Source: an uncultured Candidatus Saccharibacteria bacterium (GTDB lineage: Bacteria > Patescibacteriota > Saccharimonadia > CAILAD01 > GCA-016700035). From it: a stretch of 37,191 nt of DNA. Below are positions 14,545 to 23,476 of the stretch, piece by piece. The notes beneath the pieces were generated by a model. The model searched no databases and had not been told where the DNA came from. It saw nothing but the letters and a program-made list of their open reading frames with translations. Numbering within the stretch: the first letter of the stretch is position 1; every line of letters starts with the position of its first letter. The DNA lies in assembly GCA_937996675.1 (NCBI GenBank), contig CALKUN010000134.1, forward strand, positions 1 through 37,191, written 5' to 3'. The position numbers and the translations under genes were made by a program.

Positions 14545-15918
14545 ATGCCAACCCAAAAATCTTCTCCATCCTCGTCTTCTCCCAAACTCAAACGGGAGAA
14601 TGTCCCCAGCGGACGTAGCTTCAGAGGATTGACGAGTCGAATCAGTAGCGGGAAGTTTAGTAAGAGAGAAGCCCTCACAGCAGCAGCCGGCTTGGTTGTG
14701 ATAGCTGCAGTCGTTATCGTATTCGTCAGTGCGGCAGGACTACGAAAACGTATCAACCTGAGCTTCCAGGGTACAGCTGGTAATGTCATTCGCAACTCGG
14801 ATGGATCGCTGGCCTTCAATAGCACGACACCAGGCACACCCAATACCGCTACGGGCAAGTTTTATATCGTCGGCAAACAGATCGTCGACCCCGATGGAAA
14901 TGTCTTCCGACCCATGGGAGCTAATGTTGCATTGCGCCAGGCGCCTTATCTAGAAAATAACTACATCTTTAACTATTTTGGAACGGCAAATGACAAAAGC
15001 GAACAAGTGAAAGCCTGGGGATGGAATACGATCAGGCCGAATATCAACTGCGCATCAACCAGTAATCCGAGTACCACCGAAACACTAGCTGGTCTCGATC
15101 AGCTAGTGAACGAATATACCGCAAAAAAAATGGTAGTGATGGTTACATGTAGGGTTGTGGTAGGGGAAGATCACCCTTATACGAATGGGGAGATACAAGC
15201 TTCACTCCCAATGATTAAAACGATTGCTCAAAAATATAAAAACAACCCCTACGTATGGATGAACCCATTTAATGAACCGACTGCAAACCAGTCAGGGTGG
15301 ATAGATCTGAACACCAAGCTGTATAACGATGTTCGTGCGGCTGCACCAGACATGATCTACTCTCCTGACCTCGCTGGTCTCGGTAATCAGATCGAAACAT
15401 TAGTGGATGGCAATCTTGCAGCTGATTTCGGTGCTGGAAAATGCAACATCTTGTACGATTGGCATGCATACGGGTTCATTAATGGAAACTACGCAACAGA
15501 AGCTCAGCTCCAACAATACATGATCAGGCTCTCTGAGAAGAAAATCGCCATGATTGTTGGTGAATTTGGTGATCCACTCCTGCAAAATGGTGAGCCGTTT
15601 ATGGTCAGAGTAGACCCCAAGACTGACGGTATCGCTGGGAGTCCAACACAAAACAGAATCGCCGCCAATGCCGTCCTAAAGTCTGCAGCGCAGCTAGGCT
15701 ATGGCATGACCTGGTGGATTGCAACCGGCGATCAAAATAACAAAATTACCTACTCGCTCACGAAAGATATGACTTCACCCTGGACGGTCACTCAAGCGAA
15801 CGCAGCTACAAAACTCGCACCAGCCGGCAAGCTATTCTGGGATGTTTCACATCAGAGTCACAACCTTGGAAAGTTCACTGGTAACATTCGAGATAGCGGT
15901 TGCGCTTCAGCTCGATAG
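14545..15918 (+). CDS. Membrane-anchored glycoside hydrolase family 5-like enzyme
   Basis: A 457-residue protein. Residues 43-65 are a signal anchor behind a basic tail, so the catalytic part faces outward. The remainder is a (beta/alpha)8 GH5-type domain: FYIVGKQIVDPDGNVFRPMGAN opens it, WMNPFNEP supplies the acid/base Glu244, DWHAYG the conserved His307, and MIVGEFGDP the nucleophile Glu340. GH5 enzymes cleave beta-glucans, mannans and related polymers; the exact substrate is not evident. AGGAA precedes the ATG. The first 90 residues resemble those of the next gene. It could help degrade host or environmental glycans. Confidence 0.88.
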   Translation: MPTQKSSPSSSSPKLKRENVPSGRSFRGLTSRISSGKFSKREALTAAAGLVVIAAVVIVFVSAAGLRKRINLSFQGTAGNVIRNSDGSLAFNSTTPGTPNTATGKFYIVGKQIVDPDGNVFRPMGANVALRQAPYLENNYIFNYFGTANDKSEQVKAWGWNTIRPNINCASTSNPSTTETLAGLDQLVNEYTAKKMVVMVTCRVVVGEDHPYTNGEIQASLPMIKTIAQKYKNNPYVWMNPFNEPTANQSGWIDLNTKLYNDVRAAAPDMIYSPDLAGLGNQIETLVDGNLAADFGAGKCNILYDWHAYGFINGNYATEAQLQQYMIRLSEKKIAMIVGEFGDPLLQNGEPFMVRVDPKTDGIAGSPTQNRIAANAVLKSAAQLGYGMTWWIATGDQNNKITYSLTKDMTSPWTVTQANAATKLAPAGKLFWDVSHQSHNLGKFTGNIRDSGCASAR

Positions 15919-15928
15919 TAGATCGCGA

Positions 15929-15944
15929 AGCACTAGCTTTTTAG
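15929..15944 (+). repeat. Upstream repeat, copy 2
   Basis: Second copy of the 15-base match described at 14471-14486, here before the DUF1996 gene. Confidence 0.55.
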
Positions 15945-16002
15945 AGGCTAGCTCACTACAATCATTAGTAACCGCTCGGTACACTTAACCCTAGGAACAC
16001 CT

Positions 16003-17322
16003 ATGCCCACCCAGAAGCCAACTCCTGCTCCACAATCCAATGTCCCCAAACAGGGACTCAGGGGAGCTCTCCATGGTCTAGATGTCCGCAAGTTCAACCG
16101 CAAGCAGGCCATTGTTGCTACGATTGGCCTTATTGTGGTTGCACTTATTGTGGTTGTCTTTGTAAATGCTGCCGGCTTGAGAAAAAATATAAAGCTCTCA
16201 TTCAATAATCCACAAGGAAATGTCTCAACGAATAGCGATGGATCGCTATCATTCAACTCGCAGACAGTTCCAAGTACGCCAATAAGTACAGATAGCTATA
16301 TGCTGCCAAATCAAACTTCGCAAATTTACCCTAGACTTACAGCTAAGTCTGGAATAGCCAATCCGCCACCTACCTTGAATGATAATATCAAGTCGATCTC
16401 ATATAACTCGACAGGGGGAAATGGTACACAGGGACAATTCCGCGTCTATTGTCAGTATTCGCACTTCAACTATGACGATCCGATCGTGTATCCAGGAGCC
16501 AAGGGAGCTGCACACTTGCATATGTTCTGGGGGAATACACTCACAAACGCCCTTTCTACCAAACAGTCATTGACTACATCTGGAGGAGGAAGCTGTAACG
16601 GCTATGAACTCAATCGAACAGCCTACTGGATGCCAGCACTTCACGACGGGGAAGGCCACGTTGTCATTCCCAAAGCCATGGTGATGTATTACAAGGCAGG
16701 CTCTACGGCAGCGCAAGGTCAAGCTACGACTCGAATGCCACAAGGCCTCAAGATGATCGCAGGTAACTCTGCCGGAAACCCAACCCAGTCGACCTACTAC
16801 CACAACAGTATTGAATGGGACTGCTACGACGGATCACAAACATGGTCATATCCGCCTGACGCAAATGGCGGACCGTCTGGCACCACCATTCCAGCTAGCT
16901 GCCCCGGTGGTCAAGACCTGAATTCACTGGTCTATTTCCCGCAATGCTGGAATGGAACTGGACTCGAAAGAAGCGACGTAGCATTTGCAAATAATGGCAA
17001 TTGCCCTGCTGGCTGGAAGACTATGCCGCAAGTCAGCTACCACATCTTTTGGCCAAAGAGCCCTACAGGAAGTTATGCCAAGTGGTACTTATCATCTGAC
17101 AGAGTAGCCGGTCAGCCGCCTAAGCCAAATGGCTCAACACTTCATGGAGACTGGTTTGGCGGATGGAATGACTCGGTCATGGATCAATGGATAACCAGCT
17201 GTATTAATCGGCTCTTGAACTGTGGTGACGGCCAAATGGGACCCTCAAATCAACAGCTCGTCAGAAACTTTCCAACTGACTACGCTGGGCCGACTAACTT
17301 CCTAACCCTCCCAACAAAATAG
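16003..17322 (+). CDS. Membrane-anchored DUF1996 domain protein
   Basis: A 439-residue protein. Residues 36-56 form a signal anchor; the first 90 residues parallel those of the GH5 protein before it (AAGLRK, then L-S-F, then NSDGSL-FNS in both). The outer part is DUF1996: QFRVYCQYSHFNYDDPIVYP, then AAHLHMFWGNT with the conserved histidines, and later ISYHIFWP-type blocks. DUF1996 is frequent in secreted proteins of fungi and actinobacteria and has no firmly known activity. Several cysteines suggest disulfides outside the cell. It may work with the GH5 enzyme on the same polymer; this is inference from the shared anchor and adjacency. Confidence 0.85.
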   Translation: MPTQKPTPAPQSNVPKQGLRGALHGLDVRKFNRKQAIVATIGLIVVALIVVVFVNAAGLRKNIKLSFNNPQGNVSTNSDGSLSFNSQTVPSTPISTDSYMLPNQTSQIYPRLTAKSGIANPPPTLNDNIKSISYNSTGGNGTQGQFRVYCQYSHFNYDDPIVYPGAKGAAHLHMFWGNTLTNALSTKQSLTTSGGGSCNGYELNRTAYWMPALHDGEGHVVIPKAMVMYYKAGSTAAQGQATTRMPQGLKMIAGNSAGNPTQSTYYHNSIEWDCYDGSQTWSYPPDANGGPSGTTIPASCPGGQDLNSLVYFPQCWNGTGLERSDVAFANNGNCPAGWKTMPQVSYHIFWPKSPTGSYAKWYLSSDRVAGQPPKPNGSTLHGDWFGGWNDSVMDQWITSCINRLLNCGDGQMGPSNQQLVRNFPTDYAGPTNFLTLPTK

Positions 17323-17325
17323 ACC

Positions 17326-17334
17326 TGGTATACT
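17326..17334 (+). promoter_or_regulatory. Extended -10 element, leaderless promoter
   Basis: TGGTATACT ends 6 nt before ATG 17341 of the ABC ATPase gene. There is no Shine-Dalgarno in the gap. Confidence 0.65.
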
Positions 17335-17340
17335 AGATAC

Positions 17341-18051
17341 ATGACTACCCCGACTGTTCTCAATGCCCAAGATGTTGTCAAAACTTATGGCAAAGGCGCG
17401 GCTGCTTTCAAAGCGTTGCGAGGAGTTTCGCTTGAGATCAAACAGGGTGAAAGTATCGCTATCATCGGCAAGAGCGGGTCGGGTAAATCTACCCTGATGC
17501 ACCTCTTAGCACTCCTCGACAAGCCAACCAGTGGGTCGATAGATGTTGATGGCCATGTATCGGCCAAGCTCTCCAATCGCAAGCTCAACGACCTTCGTAA
17601 TAATAAGTTTGGCTTCGTCTTCCAGCAATTCTTCCTCAACGCCAACGCTACCGTGCTCGAGAATGTCATTCTGCCACTCAAGATAGCCGGCGTCAGCTCA
17701 CGCGAACGTAAGCGACTCGGCATGGCCGTACTTGATAAAGTCGAGCTCGCGGATAAGGCAAAGAACAAGGCCAAAGACCTCAGTGGCGGACAGAAGCAAC
17801 GTGTCGTCATCGCTCGAGCCCTCATAAATGATCCTCAAGTCATCTTCGCCGATGAGCCGACCGGCAACCTCGACAGTGCTACTGGCGCCAAAGTAGAGGA
17901 TTTGCTCTTTGCTCTCAATAAGAAGCAGGGGATTACCCTCATTGTTGTAACTCACGATGAAGACCTCGCTCGCCGATGTGATCGCCAAATCTATATCCGG
18001 GATGGAGAGATCATCAAGACGACTCAAACGCAAAAGCGGAGGACGGTGTAG
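17341..18051 (+). CDS. ABC transporter ATPase (MacB/LolD-like)
   Basis: A 236-residue ATPase. Walker A GKSGSGKST is at residues 43-51, the signature LSGGQ at 147-151, and Walker B VIFADEPTGNLDS from 167. The NLDS continuation is typical of the MacB/LolD/FtsE group, which drives mechanotransmission across the membrane rather than transport through a pore. The partner FtsX-type permease begins at the GTG overlapping its stop codon. Roles in the group include export of peptides and antibiotics and lipoprotein release; the substrate here is unknown. Confidence 0.93.
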   Translation: MTTPTVLNAQDVVKTYGKGAAAFKALRGVSLEIKQGESIAIIGKSGSGKSTLMHLLALLDKPTSGSIDVDGHVSAKLSNRKLNDLRNNKFGFVFQQFFLNANATVLENVILPLKIAGVSSRERKRLGMAVLDKVELADKAKNKAKDLSGGQKQRVVIARALINDPQVIFADEPTGNLDSATGAKVEDLLFALNKKQGITLIVVTHDEDLARRCDRQIYIRDGEIIKTTQTQKRRTV

Positions 18052-19355
18052 TGAAGCTTCTTGATATCATCCGTACAGCGAGCTCCAATACACTCCGCAG
18101 CAAGCTCCGCACCATCCTGACGGTCATAGCCATCTTCATAGGTTCGTTTACACTTACGCTCACGAACGGGCTTGGCTCAGGTATCTCAACCTATATTGAT
18201 GCCCAGATTAATAACCTTGGAGCAAAAGACGTCCTCGTTATACAGGCCGGAGATAGTAGTGTTGGTGGAGGTGATACATCCGATAGCGACAAGCCAAAAG
18301 AATACGATGCCTCTAAGAAAATTGCCACTACGAGCTTCGGTATCGCAACCACTGTCTTGACCGACAACGACATCGCGAAGATCAAAAAGGTAGCCGGCAT
18401 CAAGAGCGTTGAACCAAACCTCGCTCTGGCACCAGACTATATCGCCAGTGGACTCAATGACAAAAAATATCAAATATCTGCAAACCCATACATCACCGGC
18501 ACCAAAGTAGAGCTAGCTTCTGGTGAACAGCTCAACAATGACAGCGCTGAGATTGACCTGCTCCTGCCGGTAGAATATGTAGAAGTACTTGGCTATACAG
18601 ATAACCAAGATGCCATAAATAAGAAGGTTGAGATCGGCGTCACAGATGGCACAGGCCAACAACGTAAGCTCACAGCTACGATTAAGGGAGTTCAGCAAAA
18701 AGGCGTGACAAACGCGGGAGGCATGAATACCAATACGGCACTCACGAATGCGATCTACAAGGCACAGACTAACGGTCTACCAGCCTCAACTATCAATAGC
18801 TACACAGCACTCGTGGCAAAGTTTGATGCCAATTATTCAAAAGAACAGATTGATAGCCTCAAGAAAGATCTGAAAGATAAAGGCTATGCTGCGACTACTT
18901 TTGAGGAACAAATCGGCAGCTTCAAGCAAGTCATTGAGGGCATCGTCCTTGTCCTTAACGCTTTTGCAGTCATCGCCCTCCTTGCTGCCAGTTTTGGTAT
19001 TATCAATACACTCCTCATGTCTGTCCAGGAACGCACCAAAGAAATCGGACTCATGAAAGCTATGGGCATGAGCAGCAGTAAAATCTTCATGCTTTTTAGT
19101 GCCGAGGCTGTCATGCTCGGATTCTGGGGGAGCTTCATCGGTGTGGTTGTGGCGCAGATCGTCGGCCGCATCATCAACTCGATTGTCTCCAATGGCATCC
19201 TCAAGGACCTAGCTGGCCTGATGCTCCTGTCATTCCCACTCCAGTCGACCGTCACAATCGTCCTCATCGTCATGGTGATCGCATTCCTCGCCGGTACACT
19301 ACCAGCCTTCCGGGCTGCTCGGCAAAACCCAATTGACTCTTTGCGCTACGAATAA
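18051..19355 (+). CDS. ABC transporter permease (MacB-like, FtsX domain)
   Basis: A 434-residue permease. The N-terminal LRSKLRTILTVIAIFIGSFT is the classic first helix of MacB-type permeases. An outside MacB_PCD-like domain (about 45-285) follows, then three C-terminal helices with the FtsX pattern, including VQERTKEIGLMKAMGMSSSKI between the second and third helices and LPAFRAARQNPIDSLRYE at the end. Translation starts at GTG 18051, which overlaps the ATPase TAG by one base. Confidence 0.93.
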   Translation: MKLLDIIRTASSNTLRSKLRTILTVIAIFIGSFTLTLTNGLGSGISTYIDAQINNLGAKDVLVIQAGDSSVGGGDTSDSDKPKEYDASKKIATTSFGIATTVLTDNDIAKIKKVAGIKSVEPNLALAPDYIASGLNDKKYQISANPYITGTKVELASGEQLNNDSAEIDLLLPVEYVEVLGYTDNQDAINKKVEIGVTDGTGQQRKLTATIKGVQQKGVTNAGGMNTNTALTNAIYKAQTNGLPASTINSYTALVAKFDANYSKEQIDSLKKDLKDKGYAATTFEEQIGSFKQVIEGIVLVLNAFAVIALLAASFGIINTLLMSVQERTKEIGLMKAMGMSSSKIFMLFSAEAVMLGFWGSFIGVVVAQIVGRIINSIVSNGILKDLAGLMLLSFPLQSTVTIVLIVMVIAFLAGTLPAFRAARQNPIDSLRYE

Positions 19356-19374
19356 ATAAACAAGGAACACCATC

Positions 19375-20001
19375 GTGCACTTCGATTTGAAAGACTTGAT
19401 CCAGAGCGTTGGTTACTTCGGAATATTTGGTATTGTCTTTGCTGAGTCAGGCCTACTTATCGGTGCACTCTTGCCCGGAGACAGCCTGCTCTTCACGGCT
19501 GGATTTCTGGCGTCACAAGATATTCTCAGCCTGCCACTCCTCCTCGTCATCACCTTTGTGGCGGCCGTAGCAGGGGATAGTGTTGGATATGCTACCGGCG
19601 CGCGTTATGGACATCGCATTTTCAAAAAAGCCGACTCTATTCTATTCAATCACAAGCACATTGAACGAGCTGAAGCCTTTTACAAGCTACATGGTGGTAA
19701 AGCGCTCATCTTGGCCCGCTTTATGCCGATTGTCCGCACTATCGCACCGATCCTGGCTGGCGTCGGCAAGATGCCCTACCGCAAGTTTGTCAGCTTTAAT
19801 ATCATCGGAGCATTCCTGTGGGCGGTCGGGATTACATCGCTCGGCTACTTCCTTGGCAAATCCATCCCTGACATCGACAAGTATCTCTTGCCAGCAATCG
19901 TCATCATCCTCGTAGTCTCCATCGCGCCATCAGTCTTTCATGTCCTCAAAGACGCCGAGCAACGTGACAAGATCAAGCAAGCCCTCAAGCGCAAGAAGTA
20001 G
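19375..20001 (+). CDS. DedA family membrane protein
   Basis: A 208-residue protein of the DedA/SNARE-associated family. FAESGLLIGALLPGDSLLFTAGFLA near the N-terminus, GDSVGYATGARYG, and FARFMP-like ARFMPIVRTIAPILAG are the conserved elements. DedA proteins are thought to flip undecaprenyl phosphate or phospholipids and to affect membrane potential. The start is GTG 19375 with AAGGA upstream. It probably belongs to the same transcript as the ABC pair (19-bp gap). Its TAG is directly next to the stop codon of the convergent argB gene. Confidence 0.92.
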   Translation: MHFDLKDLIQSVGYFGIFGIVFAESGLLIGALLPGDSLLFTAGFLASQDILSLPLLLVITFVAAVAGDSVGYATGARYGHRIFKKADSILFNHKHIERAEAFYKLHGGKALILARFMPIVRTIAPILAGVGKMPYRKFVSFNIIGAFLWAVGITSLGYFLGKSIPDIDKYLLPAIVIILVVSIAPSVFHVLKDAEQRDKIKQALKRKK

Positions 20002-20877
20002 TTACCTGGTAATAATCGTTCCGTAGCCATCCTCACTGAAGAGCTCTTCGATGAAACGTCGTGGATGCACGATAACTATCTTAGGAACAGTTCCAGACTG
20101 AACCAATCGCAGTGCCTCTACAACTTTCTTGTGCATGCCACCGCCTAGCTGTCCTGATGCATTGAGACGTTGTGCCTGAACGGCAGAAATATGGCGGATC
20201 AGCCCGCCGTCTGCTCCGTTCACACCGCCAGTTGGCGTAAAAGACACATACTCTAGCGGTCGCAATGCAGCGACGAGCTCAGCCGCTGCATCGTCGCCAT
20301 TCACATTCAGCGGAGCGCCGTGCTCATCGTGGGCGAGACAGCTCACAATCGGTAATGAGTACTCCGTCACTGCCTGCTCAATTGACTCCTTTGCTACACG
20401 CACGACATGACCGACTTCGCCATACTTTGCCTGATCAAGATACTTGGCTAGGAATACACCAGACAAACCTACAGATGGAATACCATTCTGCACAAACGAG
20501 CGCACGAGAGCCTGATTAATATCAGTCAGCGCCTGAGCAACCAAACCAATAGCTTGCTCTGATGTAACGCGCAGACCATCCCGAAAGACCGATTCTTCAC
20601 GGAGTGACTCCAGCGCCTGATTGATCTGGGGGCCACCGCCATGAACGACAACGGGGAAGTATCCCAGGGCCACTAACTGACTAACTGCCTCGATGCAATC
20701 CCGCATCAGCTCGGCGTCCTCGATAATGCCACCACCCACTTTGATAACGATCAAGCTACCGGCCCCCTTATCTCTAACGCGAGCATCAAGCTCATCTAGA
20801 TATAGCTGGGCATTCGGGAATCGATTGAGTAACTCAGCACGCTGTTCACGTATCAAATCAGAGTTCATGAGCTTCAT
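20002..20877 (-). CDS. argB: N-acetylglutamate kinase-like amino acid kinase
   Basis: A 291-residue kinase. VIKVGGGIIED and PVVVHGGGPQIN are the phosphate-binding glycine loops of the amino acid kinase family; NVNGDDAAAELVAAL and GGMHKKVVEAL are the ArgB-type elements near the C-terminus. The enzyme phosphorylates N-acetylglutamate in arginine synthesis. No other arginine gene is in the window, and Saccharibacteria usually lack the pathway, so it may serve a salvage or different substrate. It starts at ATG 20877 with TATAAT 6 nt upstream; a second ATG at 20868 has GAGGA at ribosome-site spacing and is the alternative. Confidence 0.85.
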   Translation of the reverse strand: MKLMNSDLIREQRAELLNRFPNAQLYLDELDARVRDKGAGSLIVIKVGGGIIEDAELMRDCIEAVSQLVALGYFPVVVHGGGPQINQALESLREESVFRDGLRVTSEQAIGLVAQALTDINQALVRSFVQNGIPSVGLSGVFLAKYLDQAKYGEVGHVVRVAKESIEQAVTEYSLPIVSCLAHDEHGAPLNVNGDDAAAELVAALRPLEYVSFTPTGGVNGADGGLIRHISAVQAQRLNASGQLGGGMHKKVVEALRLVQSGTVPKIVIVHPRRFIEELFSEDGYGTIITR

Positions 20878-20883
20878 TCCTCA

Positions 20884-20889
20884 ATTATA
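20884..20889 (-). promoter_or_regulatory. -10 element, leaderless promoter
   Basis: Minus-strand TATAAT ends 6 nt before the argB ATG at 20877. Confidence 0.55.
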
Positions 20890-21021
20890 TCGTGGCGAGA
20901 TGAGCGATCATACAGATCTGTATAAGGATTTCATTCATCCGCACTGCTATTCAGGGATGCGGATACGCACTTTTGATGACAATGCCCTACAATGAAGGTA
21001 ATAACTCCAAAGGAGGCTCCT

Positions 21022-21609
21022 ATGACACCACAAGAAGTAAGTATTCGCGCCGTACAGACCTTTAATAGCGTTATTCAGCAAATCGAGCCCAATCAGTGGG
21101 AGATGAAGATGCCCAAGGACTTCCAATCCAACAGCGACGCAGCACCGACGCTCAAATCAGTCGTCGACTATCACGCCTACGATGACGCTTGGATACCGGA
21201 CATGCTCGCTGGCAAGACTATGGACCAGGCCGGCCAAGAGAAGTTTAAGGGTGACATTCTGGGTACCAATCGACTCGTTATGTTTGCCGAGATCGCCGGA
21301 ATCGCCGTCGAGGCTATTGAAAGCGTGAATGATCTCGAGCAAATCGTCCACTGTAGCTTTGGTGACTTCTCAACACATGCCTATCTCCAGCAAGTCATTT
21401 TCTTTCGTGCCATTCGTGCCTATGACCTGGCGAAGGCAATTGGTGGAACACACGGACTGACAGATGAGTTTGTTGCGGCTGTCTACAAAGAACTCCTCCC
21501 ACAAGCTGAAGACTGGCGTAGGATCGGCGTCTTTGGGCCAGAGGTCAAGATCAGTGACGACGCCCCACAACTCGAAAAACTCCTCGGTCTGACTGGCCGA
21601 ACGCTCTAA
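21022..21609 (+). CDS. TIGR03086/DinB-like metal-binding protein
   Basis: A 195-residue four-helix protein of the mycothiol-dependent maleylpyruvate isomerase N-terminal (DinB-like) group. LKSVVDYHAYDDAWIPDMLAG resembles the helix with the first metal ligand (His59), and FFRAIRAYDLAKAIG resembles the HxWDLA helix. In typical members that helix begins with a histidine ligand; here the position is Arg, so metal binding may be altered. AAAGGAGG precedes ATG 21022, which is preferred to an in-frame ATG at 20992. A TACAAT box lies at 20988-20993. The substrate thiol, if any, is unknown. Confidence 0.72.
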   Translation: MTPQEVSIRAVQTFNSVIQQIEPNQWEMKMPKDFQSNSDAAPTLKSVVDYHAYDDAWIPDMLAGKTMDQAGQEKFKGDILGTNRLVMFAEIAGIAVEAIESVNDLEQIVHCSFGDFSTHAYLQQVIFFRAIRAYDLAKAIGGTHGLTDEFVAAVYKELLPQAEDWRRIGVFGPEVKISDDAPQLEKLLGLTGRTL

Positions 21610-21710
21610 ATAATCTGTTCATAAAGTCCCCGAAGTTCAGTTATCCTTCAGGTTGAGTCGGTATTCTATTGAGGTGCCTTCGCAGTAATGAAAGAGAGAA
21701 AGGGGAATGA

Positions 21711-22223
21711 ATGAGAAAACTGAACAAAGGCCAGACTATCGCATTGTCGATAGCAGGCATTGGAGCAGCTACCCTCCTTGGTGTCGGCGGCGTACAAGCC
21801 GCACAAGATACCGCCTCCGGTACCTCGCTCGTAGACAAGATAGCCTCGCACTTCAACCTGAATAAGGCCGACGTGCAGCAAGTCTTTGACCAAAATAGAA
21901 CCGAGATGGAAGCCAAGCATACCCAGGCAGAAGCTGACCGTCTCCAGCAAGCCGTTGATGCTGGCACGATCTCGTCAACTCAAAAAGACCTGATCGTAGC
22001 CAAGCAAGCCGAGCTCAAGACATACATGGAGTCACTCAAAGACAAGACCAACGAAGAACGCCGTACTGCCATGAAGTCTAAGATGGACGAGCTCAAGCAG
22101 TGGGCAACCGACAACAAGATCCCTGAAAACCTTCTCCGATCATTTGGCGGACGAGGTGGACACGGACCTGGTGGTCGTCCCGATGGTCCACCCCCAACCG
22201 ACGCATCCACCCATAACAACTAG
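21711..22223 (+). CDS. Secreted hypothetical protein with coiled-coil-like repeats
   Basis: A 170-residue protein with a signal peptide (basic start, hydrophobic 10-24, cleavage near VQAAQD). The mature part is charged and helical (about 40-140) and ends in a Gly/Pro/His-rich tail (GGRGGHGPGGRPDGPPP). Composition resembles DUF2680-like and Spy-like secreted proteins, but I cannot place it. GAGAAAGGGGA precedes the ATG, and TATTCT upstream is a possible -10. A terminator follows. Confidence 0.75.
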   Translation: MRKLNKGQTIALSIAGIGAATLLGVGGVQAAQDTASGTSLVDKIASHFNLNKADVQQVFDQNRTEMEAKHTQAEADRLQQAVDAGTISSTQKDLIVAKQAELKTYMESLKDKTNEERRTAMKSKMDELKQWATDNKIPENLLRSFGGRGGHGPGGRPDGPPPTDASTHNN

Positions 22224-22249
22224 ATAAATCGTCAAACCGTACAGATTAA

Positions 22250-22276
22250 CCCTCGCGTCCCTCCCCGCGAGGGTTT
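22250..22276 (+). terminator. Rho-independent-like terminator
   Basis: CCCTCGCG (22250-22257) pairs with CGCGAGGG (22266-22273), followed by TTT. It closes the secreted-protein gene just before the next leaderless promoter. Confidence 0.7.
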
Positions 22277-22286
22277 CTGTACTTAG

Positions 22287-22295
22287 TGGTATAGT
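22287..22295 (+). promoter_or_regulatory. Extended -10 element, leaderless promoter
   Basis: TGGTATAGT ends 6 nt before ATG 22302. Confidence 0.65.
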
Positions 22296-22301
22296 TAACG
22301 T

Positions 22302-23069
22302 ATGAATCCACTATTGATTACACTTATCGTTTCGCTCGTCATTAACCTCGTCATGTTCCTCATCGCGTTCCGGTTCAAGACCGACAAGCTTACTGACATC
22401 TCGTATGCTGCCACCTTCTTTGTGATCGTTCTTTACGGGGTGCTTACAAATGCCATGAGCGACTACAATCTCGCGCTTTTCGGCATGATCACACTCTGGT
22501 CATTTCGCCTCGGCGGCTTTCTTCTCATGCGTATTTGGAAGATGGGGCGCGATAAACGATTTGACGGCATGCGAGACAACTTTCTTGCCTTCGGTAGATT
22601 TTGGCTACTCCAAGCCATCACCGTATGGATCGTACTTATACCCAGTAGCTTTGCTTTTGCGAGCAATCGACCGTTCGTAAGTGATCTGAGTCTACTCGGC
22701 ATCGTTATTTTCATCACTGGCCTCATGATCGAGGCCAATGCTGACCTCCAGAAGTATCGCTTCAGCCGGAACCCCAAGAATAAGGATAAGTGGATCGATG
22801 AGGGGATCTGGCATTATTCACGCCACCCCAATTACTTTGGTGAAATGCTCGTCTGGGCTGGTGTCTACATCTACGTCTTCCCGGGTCTCGTCGGCTTCCA
22901 GCCGCTTATCGGCGTCATTAGCCCGCTCTTCATTACGACCATGCTACTCTTCGTGAGTGGTGTACCGATCCTCGAAAAGTCAGCCGACAAGAAGTGGGGT
23001 AAGCAGGCTGCCTACCAGGAGTACAAGCGCACAACTCATCTCATCATCCCACTCCCACGTTTCAAGTAG
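22302..23069 (+). CDS. DUF1295 / steroid 5-alpha-reductase-like membrane protein
   Basis: A 255-residue protein with about six membrane helices. The C-terminal block GIWHYSRHPNYFGEMLVWAGVYI is the signature of the DUF1295/isoprenylcysteine methyltransferase-like superfamily, where HPNYFGE binds the cofactor. Members are reductases or methyltransferases of membrane lipids; which applies here cannot be told. It has its own leaderless promoter directly behind a terminator. Confidence 0.9.
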   Translation: MNPLLITLIVSLVINLVMFLIAFRFKTDKLTDISYAATFFVIVLYGVLTNAMSDYNLALFGMITLWSFRLGGFLLMRIWKMGRDKRFDGMRDNFLAFGRFWLLQAITVWIVLIPSSFAFASNRPFVSDLSLLGIVIFITGLMIEANADLQKYRFSRNPKNKDKWIDEGIWHYSRHPNYFGEMLVWAGVYIYVFPGLVGFQPLIGVISPLFITTMLLFVSGVPILEKSADKKWGKQAAYQEYKRTTHLIIPLPRFK

Positions 23070-23133
23070 GTATTTACAGTATCTATACAATAGTGTATAG
23101 TACAGATTCACCTACACACAGGGAGATTCTGCC

Positions 23134-23379
23134 ATGCAGACCACTGACTGCGATACGCCAGTCTCGATCGCTTGCCCCACCAGCCCCATCGATGCCGATG
23201 ACCGGCAGTGGGAGATCGTCGATGGCTACCTCGAAGTCGTCACCGGCGCTGAGCTCTTGCTGAGGGAAGCGGCAGAGAAAGCAGCCTTCCGCGAGAAGAT
23301 CCAGTCCATCAGCTTCATCGGCGCACCCAGGGTGCGCGCCAGCCGGTGCGACACCTGCCCCTTGAGGGGCCGCTGCTAA
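23134..23379 (+). CDS. Small hypothetical protein with C-terminal cysteines
   Basis: An 81-residue protein, helical in the middle (DDRQWEIVDGYLEVVTGAEL...), ending in a basic RCDTCPLRGRC tail with three cysteines that could hold a metal. GGGAG precedes the ATG, a TGTATAGT box lies upstream, and a strong terminator follows. It is GC-rich compared with its neighbours, and its start (GGAG, CTGCC, then ATGCAGACC) resembles that of the gene at 23542. Function unknown. Confidence 0.6.
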   Translation: MQTTDCDTPVSIACPTSPIDADDRQWEIVDGYLEVVTGAELLLREAAEKAAFREKIQSISFIGAPRVRASRCDTCPLRGRC

Positions 23380-23394
23380 GCAACACCGCTGCAC

Positions 23395-23430
23395 GAGGGG
23401 CTCGACAACAGTCGAGCCCCTCCATTCTTT
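23395..23430 (+). terminator. Rho-independent terminator
   Basis: GAGGGGCTCGAC pairs perfectly with GTCGAGCCCCTC across an AACA loop, then CATTCTTTT. Confidence 0.85.
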
Positions 23431-23476
23431 TAATCATCCATCAATTGGCGCAGGTGTAGAAGTGGACAGATATTTA

